From positions 52,871,355 through 52,935,354 of the forward strand of contig NC_016131.3 in the NCBI RefSeq assembly GCF_000005505.3: a stretch of DNA of 64,000 bases, in the 5' to 3' direction. Shown here piece after piece: positions 10,660 through 23,530 of the stretch. The notes under the pieces are model-generated. The model was not told where the DNA came from. It made no database searches and was given only the letters and a program-made list of their open reading frames with translations. Made by a program: the position numbers and the translations under genes. Every line of letters starts with the position of its first letter. The first letter of the stretch is position 1. Origin of the DNA: Brachypodium distachyon (taxonomy: Eukaryota > Streptophyta > Magnoliopsida > Poales > Poaceae).

Positions 10660-13600
10660 ATGGCGATCGAAGCCGCGCGCCTCTCCCCTTCACTCGCCGC
10701 CGCCGCCTTCCTCGGCCGCCGGGCTCTCCCAGCTACCCATTTCACCCGCCGCCTACCGCTCCTCCTCCTTTCCCGCGCCAGCGCTTCCTCCTCCGGCGGG
10801 GACGGCCGCGCCGTTGCCCTCCCCTCTTCGGAGCTCCGCAAGCGCCGCAGCTCGGCATCCGCCACCGGAGAGGACAGTAAGCTGGGAGCGATCCGCCGGC
10901 TCTTCGTGCGGCCGGACATCGCTATCGACGCCTACATCGTCCCCTCGCAGGACGCCCACCAGGTTTCTCCTAAATGCTACTCCCTGATCCTAAATTCTTG
11001 ACTCAAATTTGCCCAATTATGAATGTATCTATTCTTAAAAAGCGTCTAGATACATGTAATATTTCAACAACAATTTAGGATCGGAGGGAGTAGAAATAAA
11101 ATGATGTAATTTTGCCTAATTTGGTTTTGCCCACAACGGTGAAATGTTGCGCTAGTGGTGACTGGTGACATAAGAAGTAGCAATAGACTAATTGTTGTGC
11201 AAACTCCGCGCCACTCATGCACTTTAACCTACTGCTCCCGGCATGATGATCCTCACTTGCCAGTTGTCACAGCACATTTCTGTAGTCACTCGGAGCGAAC
11301 AGTTTGTCGCTGTATGTGTGGTGTTAATCATGCACAAGTCCTAGGAGAGCTCCAAATCCTTTTGTTCATGTGCAGATTGGTGACTATTACCGAGTATTGA
11401 CCTATAGAATTGAAAATTTGAAATATATAGTGAGCAAACATTTGATATGATATATCAGGCATGCTGGTAATGGTCTGTTGATTGCTTTTAATATGATGGC
11501 CGTTATAGGAATAGGCATCAGCTCGAGATATCATTGTTATACATGTGCACAATGCACATGTATAATGTATTTGATACACCCAGCGCGTTACCTAAATAAG
11601 CCATCTCCATAGTGTGTGAAACCAGGACGTCATTGAGCCATAGTCGTAGGAAATCATGATCAGTGCAATACACATAAGAGCATATGTTGCATAGCGTCCC
11701 CATTGTTTGGTGAATTGGTGGGGTTAATACTGTTGTCTATTGCTCAAAAAATTGTTAATTTATTCTTGTATCTGTGAAGCTGCCTGCTCCCTGAATCTGG
11801 TTTTTTTCGTTAACTTTTATTTAGAGTGAATTCATTGCGGAATGCTTCATGAGACGTACCTACCTGACTGGGTTTACTGGTAGTGCTGGTACAGCTGTGG
11901 TCACCAAAAATAATGCTGCGTTTTGGACCGATGGCCGGTATTTTCTCCAGGTATTTCATTCCGATAGTGCAAATTAATTTCTTAGCACATACTCATATGA
12001 TGCTAATGTGGTTAACCTTTCATGTTTTGTTTTTCTGTTGAGCAGGCCGAGAAGGAATTGAGCCATGAGTGGACACTCATGCGGAGTGGAAATCATGGTG
12101 TTCCAACCACTATTGAGTGGTTGAATGATGTCTTACCATCTGGTTGCCGAATTGGTATTGACCCGGTGAGCTTTTGTTTTGCTTTGTGTTGCATGAGAAT
12201 TTACATAAGTTGTCACTGAACTTACCTTACAAAATAAATACTTTTGTTAGTATGCTTTATATCGTGCTCATTGATGATGCTATGCAGCAGTTGTTTGTTT
12301 GATTTTAGAGGCTTCTTCGTGCTGTTTTTGGAGCTAAAATTCTTACTTGGCCATTTCATTAGAAAGTGATACATGGATGTCATAAGGGAACTATGAATTG
12401 CTGGAACTGCCATATCATATCCTGAATTTAATCTTATTTGCTTCATAGCACACTGCCATGTAACAGTAATCTTAAGATTTATGATCTGGTCTTCTTCTTT
12501 CATTGTAATTTTTTGTAGTCATGATACCTCAGGTTCTGGATTTACAAGCCATCCGTCTTTCGTTGTATTATTTTTTGTATTCATGATACCTTCAGGTTCT
12601 GGATTTACATGTCTTTGTAATATGTAACAGGTACCATTAAAGAAGTCATAAGTTAACTTCTGAAACAGAAATTTACGGTAGTATTTAGTTAATTACATAT
12701 CTACAAAGTCTTCTTCTTTCCTCTTACTCGTTAAAATTTACATTCTTCTGCGGATTTGTGTGGCCTTCTTACTTAGTTACTCACAAAAGACACTATGCTG
12801 AAAAATGGGCTAGGTATTAGGCTTTTTCATGTTATATTCTTTTTGTTATTATTCCCCATTGGTTACGTCATACATTGCTGGTTCTTTCAATTGTTTTTTT
12901 TTGTTTCTTTAGCCTAATCTTTAATCCTTTGTTTGCTTGAAGGATGCAGTTTCTTTTCTCATTTGACGCTGCTGAGGAATTGAAGGATGCTATTGCCAAC
13001 AAGAATCATGAGTTAATTATGATTAGTGATTTTAACCTTGTTGATGAGATATGGGGAGAATCAAGGCCAGAGCCCCCAAAAGAACCTGTTAGGGTGCATG
13101 ACATCAAATATGCTGGTATTGATGTGCCATCAAAATTGTCTTATGTTAGATCAGAGCTTGCTGAAAATGGGTGCGAATCTGTGGTTATTTCAATGCTTGA
13201 TGAAATTGCCTGGTTGTTGAACATGGTGAGATTTTGGTTTTCAACATTACTTTGACATGGTTTTTTGCATAGGAGTGTCCTGCAGTTTAAGCAAACACAT
13301 TACGCATGTATGAAGTGCTGTACCTGACACTCTGCATGTTCTTCTTACCTTGTCTGTAGGAATTTTCTTCAAATCTTTTGAATAATAAATGTCTGTTGTG
13401 ACTTGTGAGCAGTCACTTATTCCTGAAATCCTTGATTTAACAGCATTACATACTTATATAGTGTAACAACAATGCAATTCTTATTTTTAAATGTTATATT
13501 TTATTTGTATTTAGTACTCCCTCCGATCCTAAATTATTGTCGAAATATTACATGTATCTAGACGTTTTTTAAGAATAGATACATCCATATTTGGACAAAT

Positions 13601-16600
13601 TTGAGTCAAGAATTTAGGATCAGAGGGAGTACTTTCCAGTCGACTGATCTACTTACCATTTACCACTTATAGTACTTTATTCTTGGAACTAACATTTATA
13701 TATATATTTTGTGTTGATTGTTATAGTTTGCATGATAATCTTTACTATTCTGTTAAATTTTTTGAGAATCATTAGCAAATTTTGGAGGTCGTTAAATCTT
13801 TAAAAGGAAAGTTTTATGATGTGTTAGCACGTAGCAAATTTGTGGCAAATAAGCAGTATGATGGATTTTGCACTTCTTCAACCCTGTTAATCATTCTCCC
13901 ATCTAGTTTAATATACTTTCTATGAAACTCATGGTACGCACCACATTTGAGTGCAGAGAGGAAGTGACGTTCCACATTCACCTGTGTTCTATAGTTACTT
14001 GATTGTGGAGATGAGCACTGCTACCTTATTCGTAGATAGAAACAAAGTATCTGAAGATGTTCTGGAGCACCTCGAGAAGGCTGGAGTAACACTAAAACCA
14101 TACAATGCAATTTTATCCTCTGTAGAAAGGTATATTTTACAGAATTATTTTCTGTAATATATGAATTAGGATATGCAGTATTTATTCTCTGTAATTTAGT
14201 ACTCCCTCCGATCCTAAATTGTTGTCGAAATATTACATGCATGTAGACTTTTTTTAAGAATAGATACATCCATATTTGGACAAATTTGAGTCAAGAATTT
14301 AGGATCAGAGGGAGTATTAATGAACCTTTTTAGTTTCAAATGTGATTTAACTAGGTTTGTTAATCAGCTGTTTCTGATCTTTGTGCAACATCATGGATCT
14401 CATTAATCTAACCAATTCGTGTTTCATCTATGTGAAATTCGATAAAAAAAAGTTTTTCTACAGCATCTCAAGGTCAGTGGAAGTGTATTCAAGATCTTCT
14501 ATCACTAACTGCAAAACCCTGAATCAAACTTGGACCAAGATTTTTTGTTTTCTATAAAGGCCTCTAATAATGTTAATGGAATGTGTATTTGTGAGCTTCA
14601 TAGTTTTCCCCTTGTTTTCTACCAGTTGAGTGCACACGTCTTTGATATTACCTGTCTCAGGAAAACAATCTTAAGTTGTAGAGAAGACCAGTACTTGGTT
14701 CTGCCCCGGGTTACCTGAGATATATGTTTGGTCAATTAAACAAATACTGATTTGACAGCATCTTCAAAACGTTGGATGGGTTTATGTTCACCAAAACACA
14801 TGCTTGCATGCTTCCTGATTTTGATCTCGATGGCATTATCTTGTTTTATGATTTGACTTCTGTGGGAACGACATGTTTTGCTTTGGCAGTTGATTACGTC
14901 AAATATTAGTTCTGGCCAAACAGACATATATTTTTGAAGATTTGACTATCATTAGTTGTAAGTTTATAGTTCACCATCCAACTCCCCTGTGAAATACATT
15001 CCTGCCCTGGGGCTGAGTGGAGTTTCTCCCGAACACATTAATTTGGTAAGATGTAAAAATAAGATAGAAGACTTGTTTATATATGAGTTCCAAATCATGT
15101 AAATAATAATGTGGAAAAGTAACAATTGTATTGTGGTATTGCACATATGTCACACCTACTGGATGTGGACGGGTTATTATTTAAATCGTTGAACATGTGT
15201 TTGAGATGCACACAGGGCCGTCTCCAGGAATTGGAGGCCTTGGAGCGAAATTGAAAATTTTGTTCTAAAATTGGGACAACTTCATGTAACTAAATCATAA
15301 GCATCATTTACTTATATAACTTCACGATTATAATATGCCTCATTTCACACAACATCTAAAAATATAGTAGAAACGTAATGGTAACATATTAGTACTGGAG
15401 CAACAAACTGACCTCATGTTCTACTGAAAAGCATCATTGGTGTAGTGTCTTTTGAAATGAAAGTAAGATTTCAACAACTTCTTTCCGCAGAAGCAACAGT
15501 CACCAGATTGGTTACCAAAATTCTGTATGCAATCATAGTATTATGATATAAGGGTGCTCCTTCAAAAACTTTAGAATATCAAGAGGACCCATAGATTCTT
15601 TCAGTAGATAAATTAACTATGACCAAACCTGAATATGAACAAAAAATAGAAGAGATAAGCAGCGCCTGGAGATCACATATCAACGCAGCAACTCAGCAAG
15701 CCAACTAGCGAGGGCAGAGAGATCAGAGAAGATGGCCACGGACTGAGGGCACCAAGCAATCAAGTGAATCAACGAGATCACGAGACGTGCGCACGGTCTG
15801 GACGAGCAGCAGGGGGCAGCCTGGTAGGGCGATTCCTCGATTAAGATCGCCTCGGGAGGAGCCGTGGAGGCAGCGCGCCGTGCGAGTCAAAATCGAGGCA
15901 ACGGAGAAGACGAGCAGTCGGCCGTCCGTGCGTGATTAGCGCCTTTTTTCTGATTAATACCATAACTACCTATAGGTTGGGAGGCCCCACGATTTTGGGG
16001 GCCCTGAGCGATCGTGCACCTCGCGCATGCCCTTCGACGGGCCTGGATGCACATGCTATAATTGGTTATCATAGCATGCAAACTTCTTTTGTACTTTGAT
16101 CTCACTGAGTTGTTTGTCTGCTGAAGGCAAAGCTGAAAATTATAAGTATATAATTATGAATGGCCAATCCCCGAATCTTTTATTCCTCTGCGGTTACCTC
16201 TTCTGTGTTCCATCATATTCTCATCTGAATTCTGAGATGATTTTCCTTGTCTAGATTGGCAGAGAAGGGTGCAAAGCTGTGGTTGGATTCTTCAAGTGTG
16301 AATGCCGCCATAGCTAGTGTATTTAGATCTAGTTGTGACAGATACAGGAAAAAGACAGGAAAGACAGGGAGACAAATAGGAAAAGACACATCTTCAGATG
16401 AGCTAACCTCCAAAAGCCATGTTCAGAATGGTGCATTAAATGGTCTGTACAAAGTTTCACCAGTGACCCTTGCCAAATCTATTAAAAATAATGCAGAAAT
16501 CAGAGGAATGAAGAACTCGCACCTAAGGTATCACTTCAACATACTTATGAATTTATGGTTTTATTCTGTTGAAAAACTAAACACCAATTTCACTGAAATC

Positions 16601-19600
16601 TAAAATAAAAGTATACTGAAGGCAGCCTAGGTTCAGCCACAATTTACGAATAAAATTTGAACTTATGGTAGTGAAACATATGCATGAGCTATTATACTGT
16701 AGCACGAACACAAACAAGGTTCCACAGATTTATTAGCTTCTTAATATTAATAAATGGGATATTTATGTTTGTAGCCTATCACAGTAATCACTTCGTTTTG
16801 TTTTTGCCTTTGCACTTACTCCCTCCGATCCTTAAAAAGTGTCGCCCATTTTAGTGTACAAAATGGGCGACACTTTTATGGATCGGAGGGCGTACAAATT
16901 AAATTCTATAATTATTTGTCCATGAAGATGCAGAAGCATCATGACCTTCAGTACTGTAGATGTTCTTCACTTTTTTCTCCTAAATGTGACCTTAAAAGAA
17001 ATATTTGTTTTTATTTTCAGCACACACCATCTTTTTTTCTATCACCTCTTCTGTTCAATTTCAGACCATTTGATCAATAAATTTGCAGAGATGCTGCCGC
17101 TTTAGCAGAATTCTGGTGCTGGCTAGAGGAGGAAGTTCGTAAAACTGTGGCTCTTACAGAAGTTCAAGTTGCAGAAAAGCTTCTTGAATTTCGGCAAAAG
17201 CAAGATGGCTTTATAGAGACAAGCTTTGACACTATAAGTGGTATGTTTCTACATTATGCATGAATAGTAAAATCGTATCGGGTTGCTCATCTAATTTGTT
17301 GACTCTTATATGCTATTGTGATATTTCCTTGTGATTTCTTTGGTATGTCTGGATACATTGTATCAAAAGGAGGCTTTAGAAACCTAACTGTGCTTGTCTG
17401 AGGCCCTGTTGATGACAGGATGCTGGGTGGGGTGGGATGTGGTATTCTTTTTCTGTTGATGGTGCCCTCTTGGGTACTTGAATGTGTCTGAATTCACCCA
17501 TCTTTAACCTATTTCAAGAAAGTTGCTTTTCTCTTTTGTGTTGTATCAAGGACTGCTATGTTGGCTGTACACACTACACACAGTAGTTTATAAACATGTT
17601 TTTATGTACTCTGGGCCTTTAGTACGATATAAATGTTGGGGTATGGTGTATATTTGGCTTGATTGTCATGCTGAAAGGGATGAAAGGAAACATTTTGTTC
17701 TCGTTGACATTCTGCCATCTCTGCCAGTCTGCCAAAGTTTATGATGTGCCCTGTGCACTGTCCAGAGACCTAAGTTCTTGACTTTTTAACCATTAACTGT
17801 TTTGTACATGCAGGTTATGGTGCAAATGGTGCTATAATACACTACAGACCAACTCCAGATAGCTGCAGCTCTGTTGGAAGCGACAATCTCTTTTTGTTAG
17901 ATAGTGGTGCTCAATATATTGATGGAACGACTGACATAACAAGGACAGTTCATTTTGGTGAGCCTTCCCAGAGGCAGAAGGAATGCTTCACCAGGGTTTT
18001 GCAGGTGCTTCATTTCTTTTAGACTACACATATCCGTAACAGTGACTTGTTATAACTTGTTGTGTTTTTGTACTGGAGTAGTAGAATAGTTCTTCTGACA
18101 CTCAGTTTCCTTGTTATTCATACCTTATGCAATGTCATGAAGTTTTGTTGGTACAGGGCCATATAGCTCTCGACCAGGCAGTATTTCCAGAGAGAACTCC
18201 TGGCTTTGTGCTAGATGTTCTGGCACGCTCGTCTCTCTGGAAAATTGGACTTGATTATAGACATGGTACCTTTTCTAAGCACTCAAAACTCTTATCTCTG
18301 AATCATCCATATACTAACTTGTGCTTAGGCTGGTCTTATAAGTTATGGAATGGAATTTAAATTGTTCCTCATGTTTGTCCTTGTTTCAGGCACAGGTCAT
18401 GGAGTTGGAGCTGCACTTAATGTCCACGAGGGCCCACAGAGCATAAGCTATCGATATGGAAATTTGACAGCTTTACAAAAAGGCATGATTGTCAGCAATG
18501 AACCTGGTTATTATGAAGACAATTCATTTGGCATCCGAATAGAGGTTGGTTTTTCTATTCTGTGGTCTTGTCAATCTTTGACATTTTTTAGACTAGATTG
18601 TACACTTGAGTTTGTGCTGGAAGTAGTCATTTATCTCACTTTTTTTCCTTCTGAATCTTGCAGAATCTAGTTCTGGTGAAGGAGGTTAATTTAGCAAATT
18701 CTTTTGGTGGCATTTCATACCTTGGGTTTGAGAAACTCACTTTTGTTCCAATTCAGGTACCCATGCATTTTATTAGTTTCCATGTTTCTATTGATGAAAA
18801 TTAGCAATAGTTATAACAATGAAACGAAGGAAATTACACATGCGTTTAATCCCAATTGAAACTCATTTGCTGCCCTTGCTTTTTGGAGTTACACTTTGTC
18901 ATTATTCTGTTAATTTTCTTTATTCATTTGTCGCTGCCATCAATTTCTGGTCATTACCATCCGTTCTGCAGTTCGATGTAAATTAGCATTTATCTCTCTC
19001 CCTCTCCCTTGTACGACCTTCTCTCCTAGCCCAAATTGTTGATTGCCGCCGCTGTTTCTGTTCAGGCATCCTCCGGTAGGGAAGAGAGATCTTTTTCCTC
19101 CCAACCTAGGCTGCTAATCCCTGAGCCAGCCACTGCCTTAGGTTCTCTCAAGTCTCAAACCCTCAAGATCTAGCTTGTAATCTTCTGGCAGTTTTTTTTT
19201 TGTTCTTGGTTCTTGATCCAGATCTGTTATTGTTTACACACAATCAGAATACTCCAATCATCCCACTATCACGTTTGGGATTACTAGCAAAAATCAAGAT
19301 TCAATTTCATCAAGACATTTAGATTTTTACAAGAAGCAGAGCAGTAAGGAGCGCGAGCTTCAATGGCTGCAGAGGTCCCTGCTGCAAGGTGTGCGTGTGC
19401 AAACAAGCTGGCCAATATGGGGTAAGCAGACGAAATGGATTGAGTGGTTGGAGGACAACCACAGGTGGGGAACAACGAATGGTTAATGAAGAAGTTTAAG
19501 GAGAAGACAGGGTACTTAGTCGAGCTAGCCCCGGAGGTTCACAATCTTGTGTCAAGCGGACGAGGAAGGGGACAATGCTGGAGGTTCTTGCCAGGAGATC

Positions 19601-22288
19601 CTGGATCACCGACATCAGTGGAGTACATCCAGATGTAGAGCGCCGACTGACAGCCTCATTTGGTGCTGGTGCACAGACGGCTAATACTCCAAATCTTACT
19701 AAGCCTTTTGTCCCAAGCAAGTTGGGGTAGACTAGATATGAAACCCAAACAGAAGTTTGTGGAAAATAAAAGTAAACACAAAAACAAAGAAAAAAAAATC
19801 AAGGTTCAGGCACATGGATTGCGGATTTCCATGCAGCCCTGTCGGAAGCCAGATCTCTGGACACATTCCAGCCTTTTAGGTCCCTTTTAACTGCCTCCAC
19901 CCATGTTAACTTAGGTCGCCCTCTACCCCTCTTTGCATTATCAAAGCCATTTAAAATCCCACTGTTAACTGGTGCTTCTGGTGGCCTCCGTTGGACATGC
20001 CCAAACCACCTAAGTCTGTTTTGTACAAGTTTTTCTTCAATTGGTGCCATCCCTACCCTATCACGAATCACCTCGTTTCTTATCTGGTCTCTTCTTGTGT
20101 GACCACACATCCACCTTAGCATACGCATCTCTGCAACACTCATTTGTTGGATGTGTTGTCTTTTAGTGGGCCAACATTCTGCTCCATAAAGCATGGCAGG
20201 TCTGACGGCCATCCTATAGAACTTACCTTTTAGCTTTTGTGGGACATTCTTGTCACACAAGATTCCAGACGCTTGCTGCCACTTCATCCACCCTGTCTTG
20301 ATCCTGTGGCTAACATCCTCATCGATACCCCCATTGCTTTGTAGCATTGAACCCAAGTATCGAAAGGTGTCCCTCTTAGGCATTATTTGCCCTCCTAGAC
20401 TAACCTATCCGTCATCGCACCTAGAGCTACTAAAGTCACACTACATATACTCGGTCTTAGTCCTACTAAGTCTAAACCCCTTGGATTCCAAGGTTTGTCT
20501 CCACAGCTCCAGCTTCCTACTGACGCCCACCCTACTCTCATCTACTAGAACCACATCATCAGCAAAGAGCATACACCAGGGAATATCTCCTTGTATATCC
20601 TTAGTGACCTCGTCTGTCACCAAGTCAAAAATGTATGGGCTCAAGGCCGACCCTTGATGTAGTCCTATCGTAATTGGAAATGGATCAGTCTCACCACTTC
20701 CTGCGTGAACACTTGTCACAACATTAGAGTACATATCTTTGATGACATCCTGTTTCAGGGCGCAAAAAAAAAAGACATCCTGTTTCAGGGGAGCATTGTC
20801 TCAGTCCTCGAAGCCCAACTGGAAGACTCAGGCCCCTCCCAAGCTCTCCTGGATCTGATCAACGGTTGCCCTCTAGCCACTGGAGACGAGTTTGCTTGCT
20901 GGTGGCAATCAGCAGTCGACTCCACCCCTTTCTCACAGTAAAAAGGCTTATCCTCGCTTATAATGCTCACTGTGGTGGATCAAGAAGCACTGAAGCAGCA
21001 TGATAGTTCCATCTTCATTGGCGAGAGGCCAGAGGTCCCCACACTGGTAGACTTCGACACTATCCATGCTTCTATGCTTCTATGCAGCAGAACTGGGGCA
21101 TCCATAATTCAGGAGTTGCTTCCTGCTGTGGTTAGCGCTTAGGGCATGGTGTTCATGGGTTATAACTGCCTATTAATGCGCCTGCAAATTACTTTTTCTA
21201 TGTATCAATGCATCGAGGCACAATGCTTCTGTGTTTTCTCGAAAAGAAAAAAGATAGGGCTAGGTTATGAGTCAGTTTTGCCAAAAGAACTGACGAGTGT
21301 GGTCAGTAAAATTCGCTAACAGATGGTAATGACTTGAAATTGATAGCAATTGCAAAAACAAGAAAATCAACAGAAGAGTGGCAAACTTACAATTACCTGA
21401 AAAGTGGGCAGCAGGCAAGTTTTTATCAGAAGTAACGGCATGTGTGTAACTTTCCCATGAAATAATAGTCTAATTTGAATAGTTGGTAATCAAGTTTAGA
21501 ATAAGCTATTTTAGAAGTGCAACATTAACAAATCCCCCCAGCAGTATTTAATTGATGGTGACTTGCATGTACGGTCTCTGTCCCATTGATGCGGAGTCCC
21601 AAGCTTGGAGCTTTTGCTGCGTCTACTGATCATGTTTGAGTTGTACCTGCTGATAGCTGCTGGTTATTATTGTTCACTTTAAACTTATTGTTATTATGCA
21701 TGAAGTTCCTGATTATTTTCTTATAAATTGTGTAATCTCAGAGCAATCTTATTGACTTATCCTTGCTATCCCCTTCGGAGATCAATTGGGTCAATGAATA
21801 CCATGAACAAGTCTGGGAAAAGGTGAGCTCTGCAATTCTGCATACTTGAGACAAATTTGTTTATAAACCTGGTTGTGGTTGAGATTTGAATGTGGTGCAT
21901 GACCAAAAAATTGTGTGTTCTCATACGTATATGCATTTTTTTGGGTAAGACGTATATGCACTTACATCTTGCAATCTCATAAAGGAGCTATTGTTGGATG
22001 TTTAACTAACAAATATTTATGGCAGCATGCCTACACCTGTGTTTACTGTCCGTACTATAGTTATTTTAGGTATTATAATCGTGTATATGTCCATCAAAGG
22101 ATTTCATATATGAATGGTTTTTCGTTGCACGCTGTTTGAAACAATAAGATTACCTTCCTGTGGTAACCAATGTCATCTTGTTAGCATAATTACCATGCTA
22201 AAGTATCAAACACAATCATTTGCAGGTTTCTCCTATGTTGAGTGGTGATCCTCGTGACTGGCTGTGGAAGAACACAAGACCTCTTTAG
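10660..22288 (+). CDS. Xaa-Pro aminopeptidase P (M24B), probably plastidial
   Basis: Thirteen exons keep frame: 10660-10962, 11825-11950, 12046-12165, 12950-13225, 13957-14129, 16255-16527, 17089-17240, 17814-18004, 18157-18265, 18390-18544, 18664-18756, 21742-21822 and 22226-22288; 704 residues. The enzyme removes an N-terminal residue that precedes proline, using a dimetal centre. The metal ligands are all present: D504 and D515 ([14 protein letters not shown]), H578 (GTGHGVG), E612 (NEPGYY) and E626 (GIRIEN); the spacings 11/63/34/14 equal those of human aminopeptidase P1. Two creatinase-like N-terminal domains (about 85-430) precede the M24 domain (about 435-660). Residues 1-80 are rich in Ala, Ser, Arg and Leu and low in acids, like a chloroplast transit peptide, as in Arabidopsis APP2; the cytosolic APP1 is about 60 residues shorter. 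For exon 4 the acceptor at 12949 was used, because the one at 12942 brings a stop. Introns hold four Stowaways, a hAT element and LINE debris. Confidence 0.95.
10978..11092. mobile_element. Stowaway MITE in APP intron 1
   Basis: CTCCCTGATCCTAAATTCTTG and the inverse CAATTTAGGATCGGAGGGAG, flanked by TA. Internal GTCTAGATACATGTAATATTT block shared with other Stowaways in the window. It begins only 16 bp after the exon 1 donor. Confidence 0.9.
12498..12608. repeat. Short tandem duplication in APP intron 3
   Basis: A block of about 50 bp (TTTCRTTGTA...GTTCTGGATTTACA) is repeated with an 11-bp gap: 12498-12546 and 12558-12608. Few differences, so it is fairly recent. No coding role. Confidence 0.7.
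13515..13631. mobile_element. Stowaway MITE in APP intron 4
   Basis: CTCCCTCCGATCCTAAATT at the left and AATTTAGGATCAGAGGGAG at the right, TA duplication. 117 bp with TAs. Nearly identical to the element at 14200-14316. Confidence 0.92.
14200..14316. mobile_element. Stowaway MITE in APP intron 5
   Basis: Same family and almost the same sequence as 13515-13631, TA duplication. Two near-identical copies in neighbouring introns of one gene suggest recent activity or a local hop. Confidence 0.92.
15213..16045. mobile_element. Non-autonomous hAT element in APP intron 5
   Basis: 833 bp, ends CAGGGCCGTC and GACGGGCCTG (inverted repeats, one mismatch in ten), flanked by a perfect 8-bp duplication GATGCACA (15205-15212 and 16046-16053). 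Subterminal GGAGGCCTTGGAGCG at the left and GGGGGCCCTGAGCGATCGTGCAC near the right end match the layout of common grass CAGGGCC-type hAT elements. No transposase. Confidence 0.9.
16817..16894. mobile_element. Foldback Stowaway MITE in APP intron 6
   Basis: 78 bp, almost wholly an inverted repeat: the arm running from CTCCCTCCGATCC to AGTGTCGCCCATTTT is repeated in reverse after a 6-8 base loop. TA duplication. The stem is long enough to form a hairpin in the primary transcript. Confidence 0.9.
18757..19689. other. APP intron 11, left part, unassigned
   Basis: No protein family recognised. Contains CT-rich sequence near 19000 and a T-run at 19192-19201 that could be an element tail. Part of the intron that also holds two LINE fragments. 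Confidence 0.35.
19690..20740 (-). mobile_element. RTE-type LINE, 5'-truncated, in APP intron 11
   Basis: On the minus strand the frames give the RT segment [14 protein letters not shown] ... [16 protein letters not shown] ... [14 protein letters not shown], then after a break the C-terminal part [12 protein letters not shown] ... [17 protein letters not shown] ... [20 protein letters not shown] ... RPPEAPV ... GRGRPKLTW. This is the abundant RTE-like grass LINE. The 3' end carries ACCCCAACTTGCTTGGGAC (near 19710-19730). The element starts inside the RT domain, so most of it is missing, and it has at least one break. Confidence 0.85.
20744..20790. repeat. 17-bp direct repeat flanking a 13-bp A-rich insert
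   Basis: GACATCCTGTTTCAGGG at 20744-20760 and 20774-20790, separated only by CGC and ten A residues. Looks like target-site duplication around a bare tail. Confidence 0.75.
20791..21250 (+). mobile_element. L1-type LINE 3' end, in APP intron 11
   Basis: Ends with ATGCATCGAGGCACAATGCTT, then TTTTCTCGAAAAGAAAAAA, almost the same terminus as the L1-type LINE at 31146-34750. Upstream sequence is too decayed to translate convincingly, so the left limit is uncertain. Confidence 0.55.
21925..21960. repeat. 11-bp direct repeat flanking a T-rich insert
   Basis: ACGTATATGCA at 21925-21935 and 21950-21960 around TTTTTTTGGGTAAG, in APP intron 12. Same tail-only pattern as 20744-20790, weaker because the repeat is shorter. 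Confidence 0.5.
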
Positions 22289-22747
22289 ACATGCAAAATG
22301 GCGCGACATGACAATAGCTACAAAAGGTAGGGAGTCAGTAGATATTCACTGCGTGGAAAAGATGGTGGCAGGGTCATTTGTTGAACGTGATTTATATGAT
22401 ACCCGGTCAGTTTAGCGCAATATTCAAAGGGGTGAAACGTTTTGCATGTGTTGCCATTTGTTAATGATTAGCACGACAATTCAATTGTCCACCATGAGTC
22501 CATGACGATTCAATTGTTTCCTGGGATCTTAATTCCTCTATGGTGCGGGTAATAGATGGTTGGTTGTACAAACTCATGCGGAATATTTTGTATGATGACA
22601 TTTTTTAGAAATATATGTAAATTGCACAGGGTTGTTTCCGGGATTCCTACCAACTTGATCATGTCACTAGCTTGTACCTTTTCTTTCTTTGCACAAATGT
22701 GGCATACATGTTTCTTTAAGTAGAGAAGAGGCCATGATAGTAAAATA
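22289..22747 (+). other. 3' flank of aminopeptidase P
   Basis: Non-coding sequence following the TAG at 22286-22288. It presumably holds the APP 3' UTR. No further gene seen. Confidence 0.5.
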
Positions 22748-22811
22748 TACTCACTCTGATTTGTATAAGAGTCTACAAATTCAAGTCACTTATTTTGGGA
22801 CGGAGGGAGTA
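22748..22811. mobile_element. Short Stowaway MITE remnant
   Basis: CTCACTCTGATTTGTATAAG at the left and CTTATTTTGGGACGGAGGGAG at the right, TA duplication; internally deleted relative to its relatives. Confidence 0.7.
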
Positions 22812-22911
22812 TTAAGATAACACACGAGGGATGCACAAAGGAGGGGGGACGACCCCCAGAGAAAAGGACACAAGGACCAAACTAAGAACCAAGACTAGAG
22901 CAAAACCTAAA

Positions 22912-23530
22912 CAACGACCAACTCAAGGTGGTGTTTATTTTCCAGGACGTAAAGCCAGTCAAGCACAGCTAACCGAAGAGCTTCTTTCAGCCTAAACGTA
23001 ATCTCATGTTTGAAATTCTCGAGCCACTGGCAAACCGTGGCTGGACAAATTAAAGATGAGGTTATTGCTTTGCTTCCAGATGTGCCAAGCAGCACAGATG
23101 AAAATCATCATAAAGCAGGGCCTACCAAAAGCACCCCTAGAAATCAAAACTCTGTTCTTGATATCAGGCAACAGATCCCAGGATAGGCTGATTTTGCTCC
23201 AGCAGCGAGCACTGAAAGAACATTGAAATAGCAAAGTGTCTGCAGTCCTCCAAGGAAGCAGAAGGGCAAAGTCTACAGGAAGAGTTATTGGATCTATTAC
23301 AAGCCTTATCCACCATATCATACGTGTTCAGCCTTCCATTGAGCGGCAGCCAAGCAAAGACTTTAAGTTTTGGAACACAATGACTCTTCCAAATCCAGCT
23401 TAAGACCTTATCCGATTGCAGATCAGCAAAATAAGCCTTGTAGAAACTCAGAAGGGCCAACAGGGAGATTCCACGAGTCACAATCGGAAGACAACAAAGG
23501 GGTCGATCGGATGATGTCAAGGAAAGAAGC
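22912..23530 (-). mobile_element. L1-type LINE 3' fragment (zf-RVT region)
   Basis: Minus-strand frames give SFYKAYFADLQSDKVLSWIW then CVPKLKVFAWLPLNGRLNT, CRLCPSASLEDCRHF and FQCSFSARCW, the zinc-binding reverse-transcriptase C-terminal domain of plant L1 LINEs. One frameshift is evident near 23230. Neither end is defined by a target duplication. Confidence 0.75.

Noticed and set aside
12943..12949. Alternative acceptor for APP exon 4 at 12942
   Set aside because: It leads to a TGA within eight codons; the acceptor at 12949 restores the conserved [11 protein letters not shown] reading.
16817..16894. Near-perfect hairpin considered as a microRNA gene
   Set aside because: Ends, TA duplication and TIR sequence identify a Stowaway MITE; no known mature microRNA sequence recognised.
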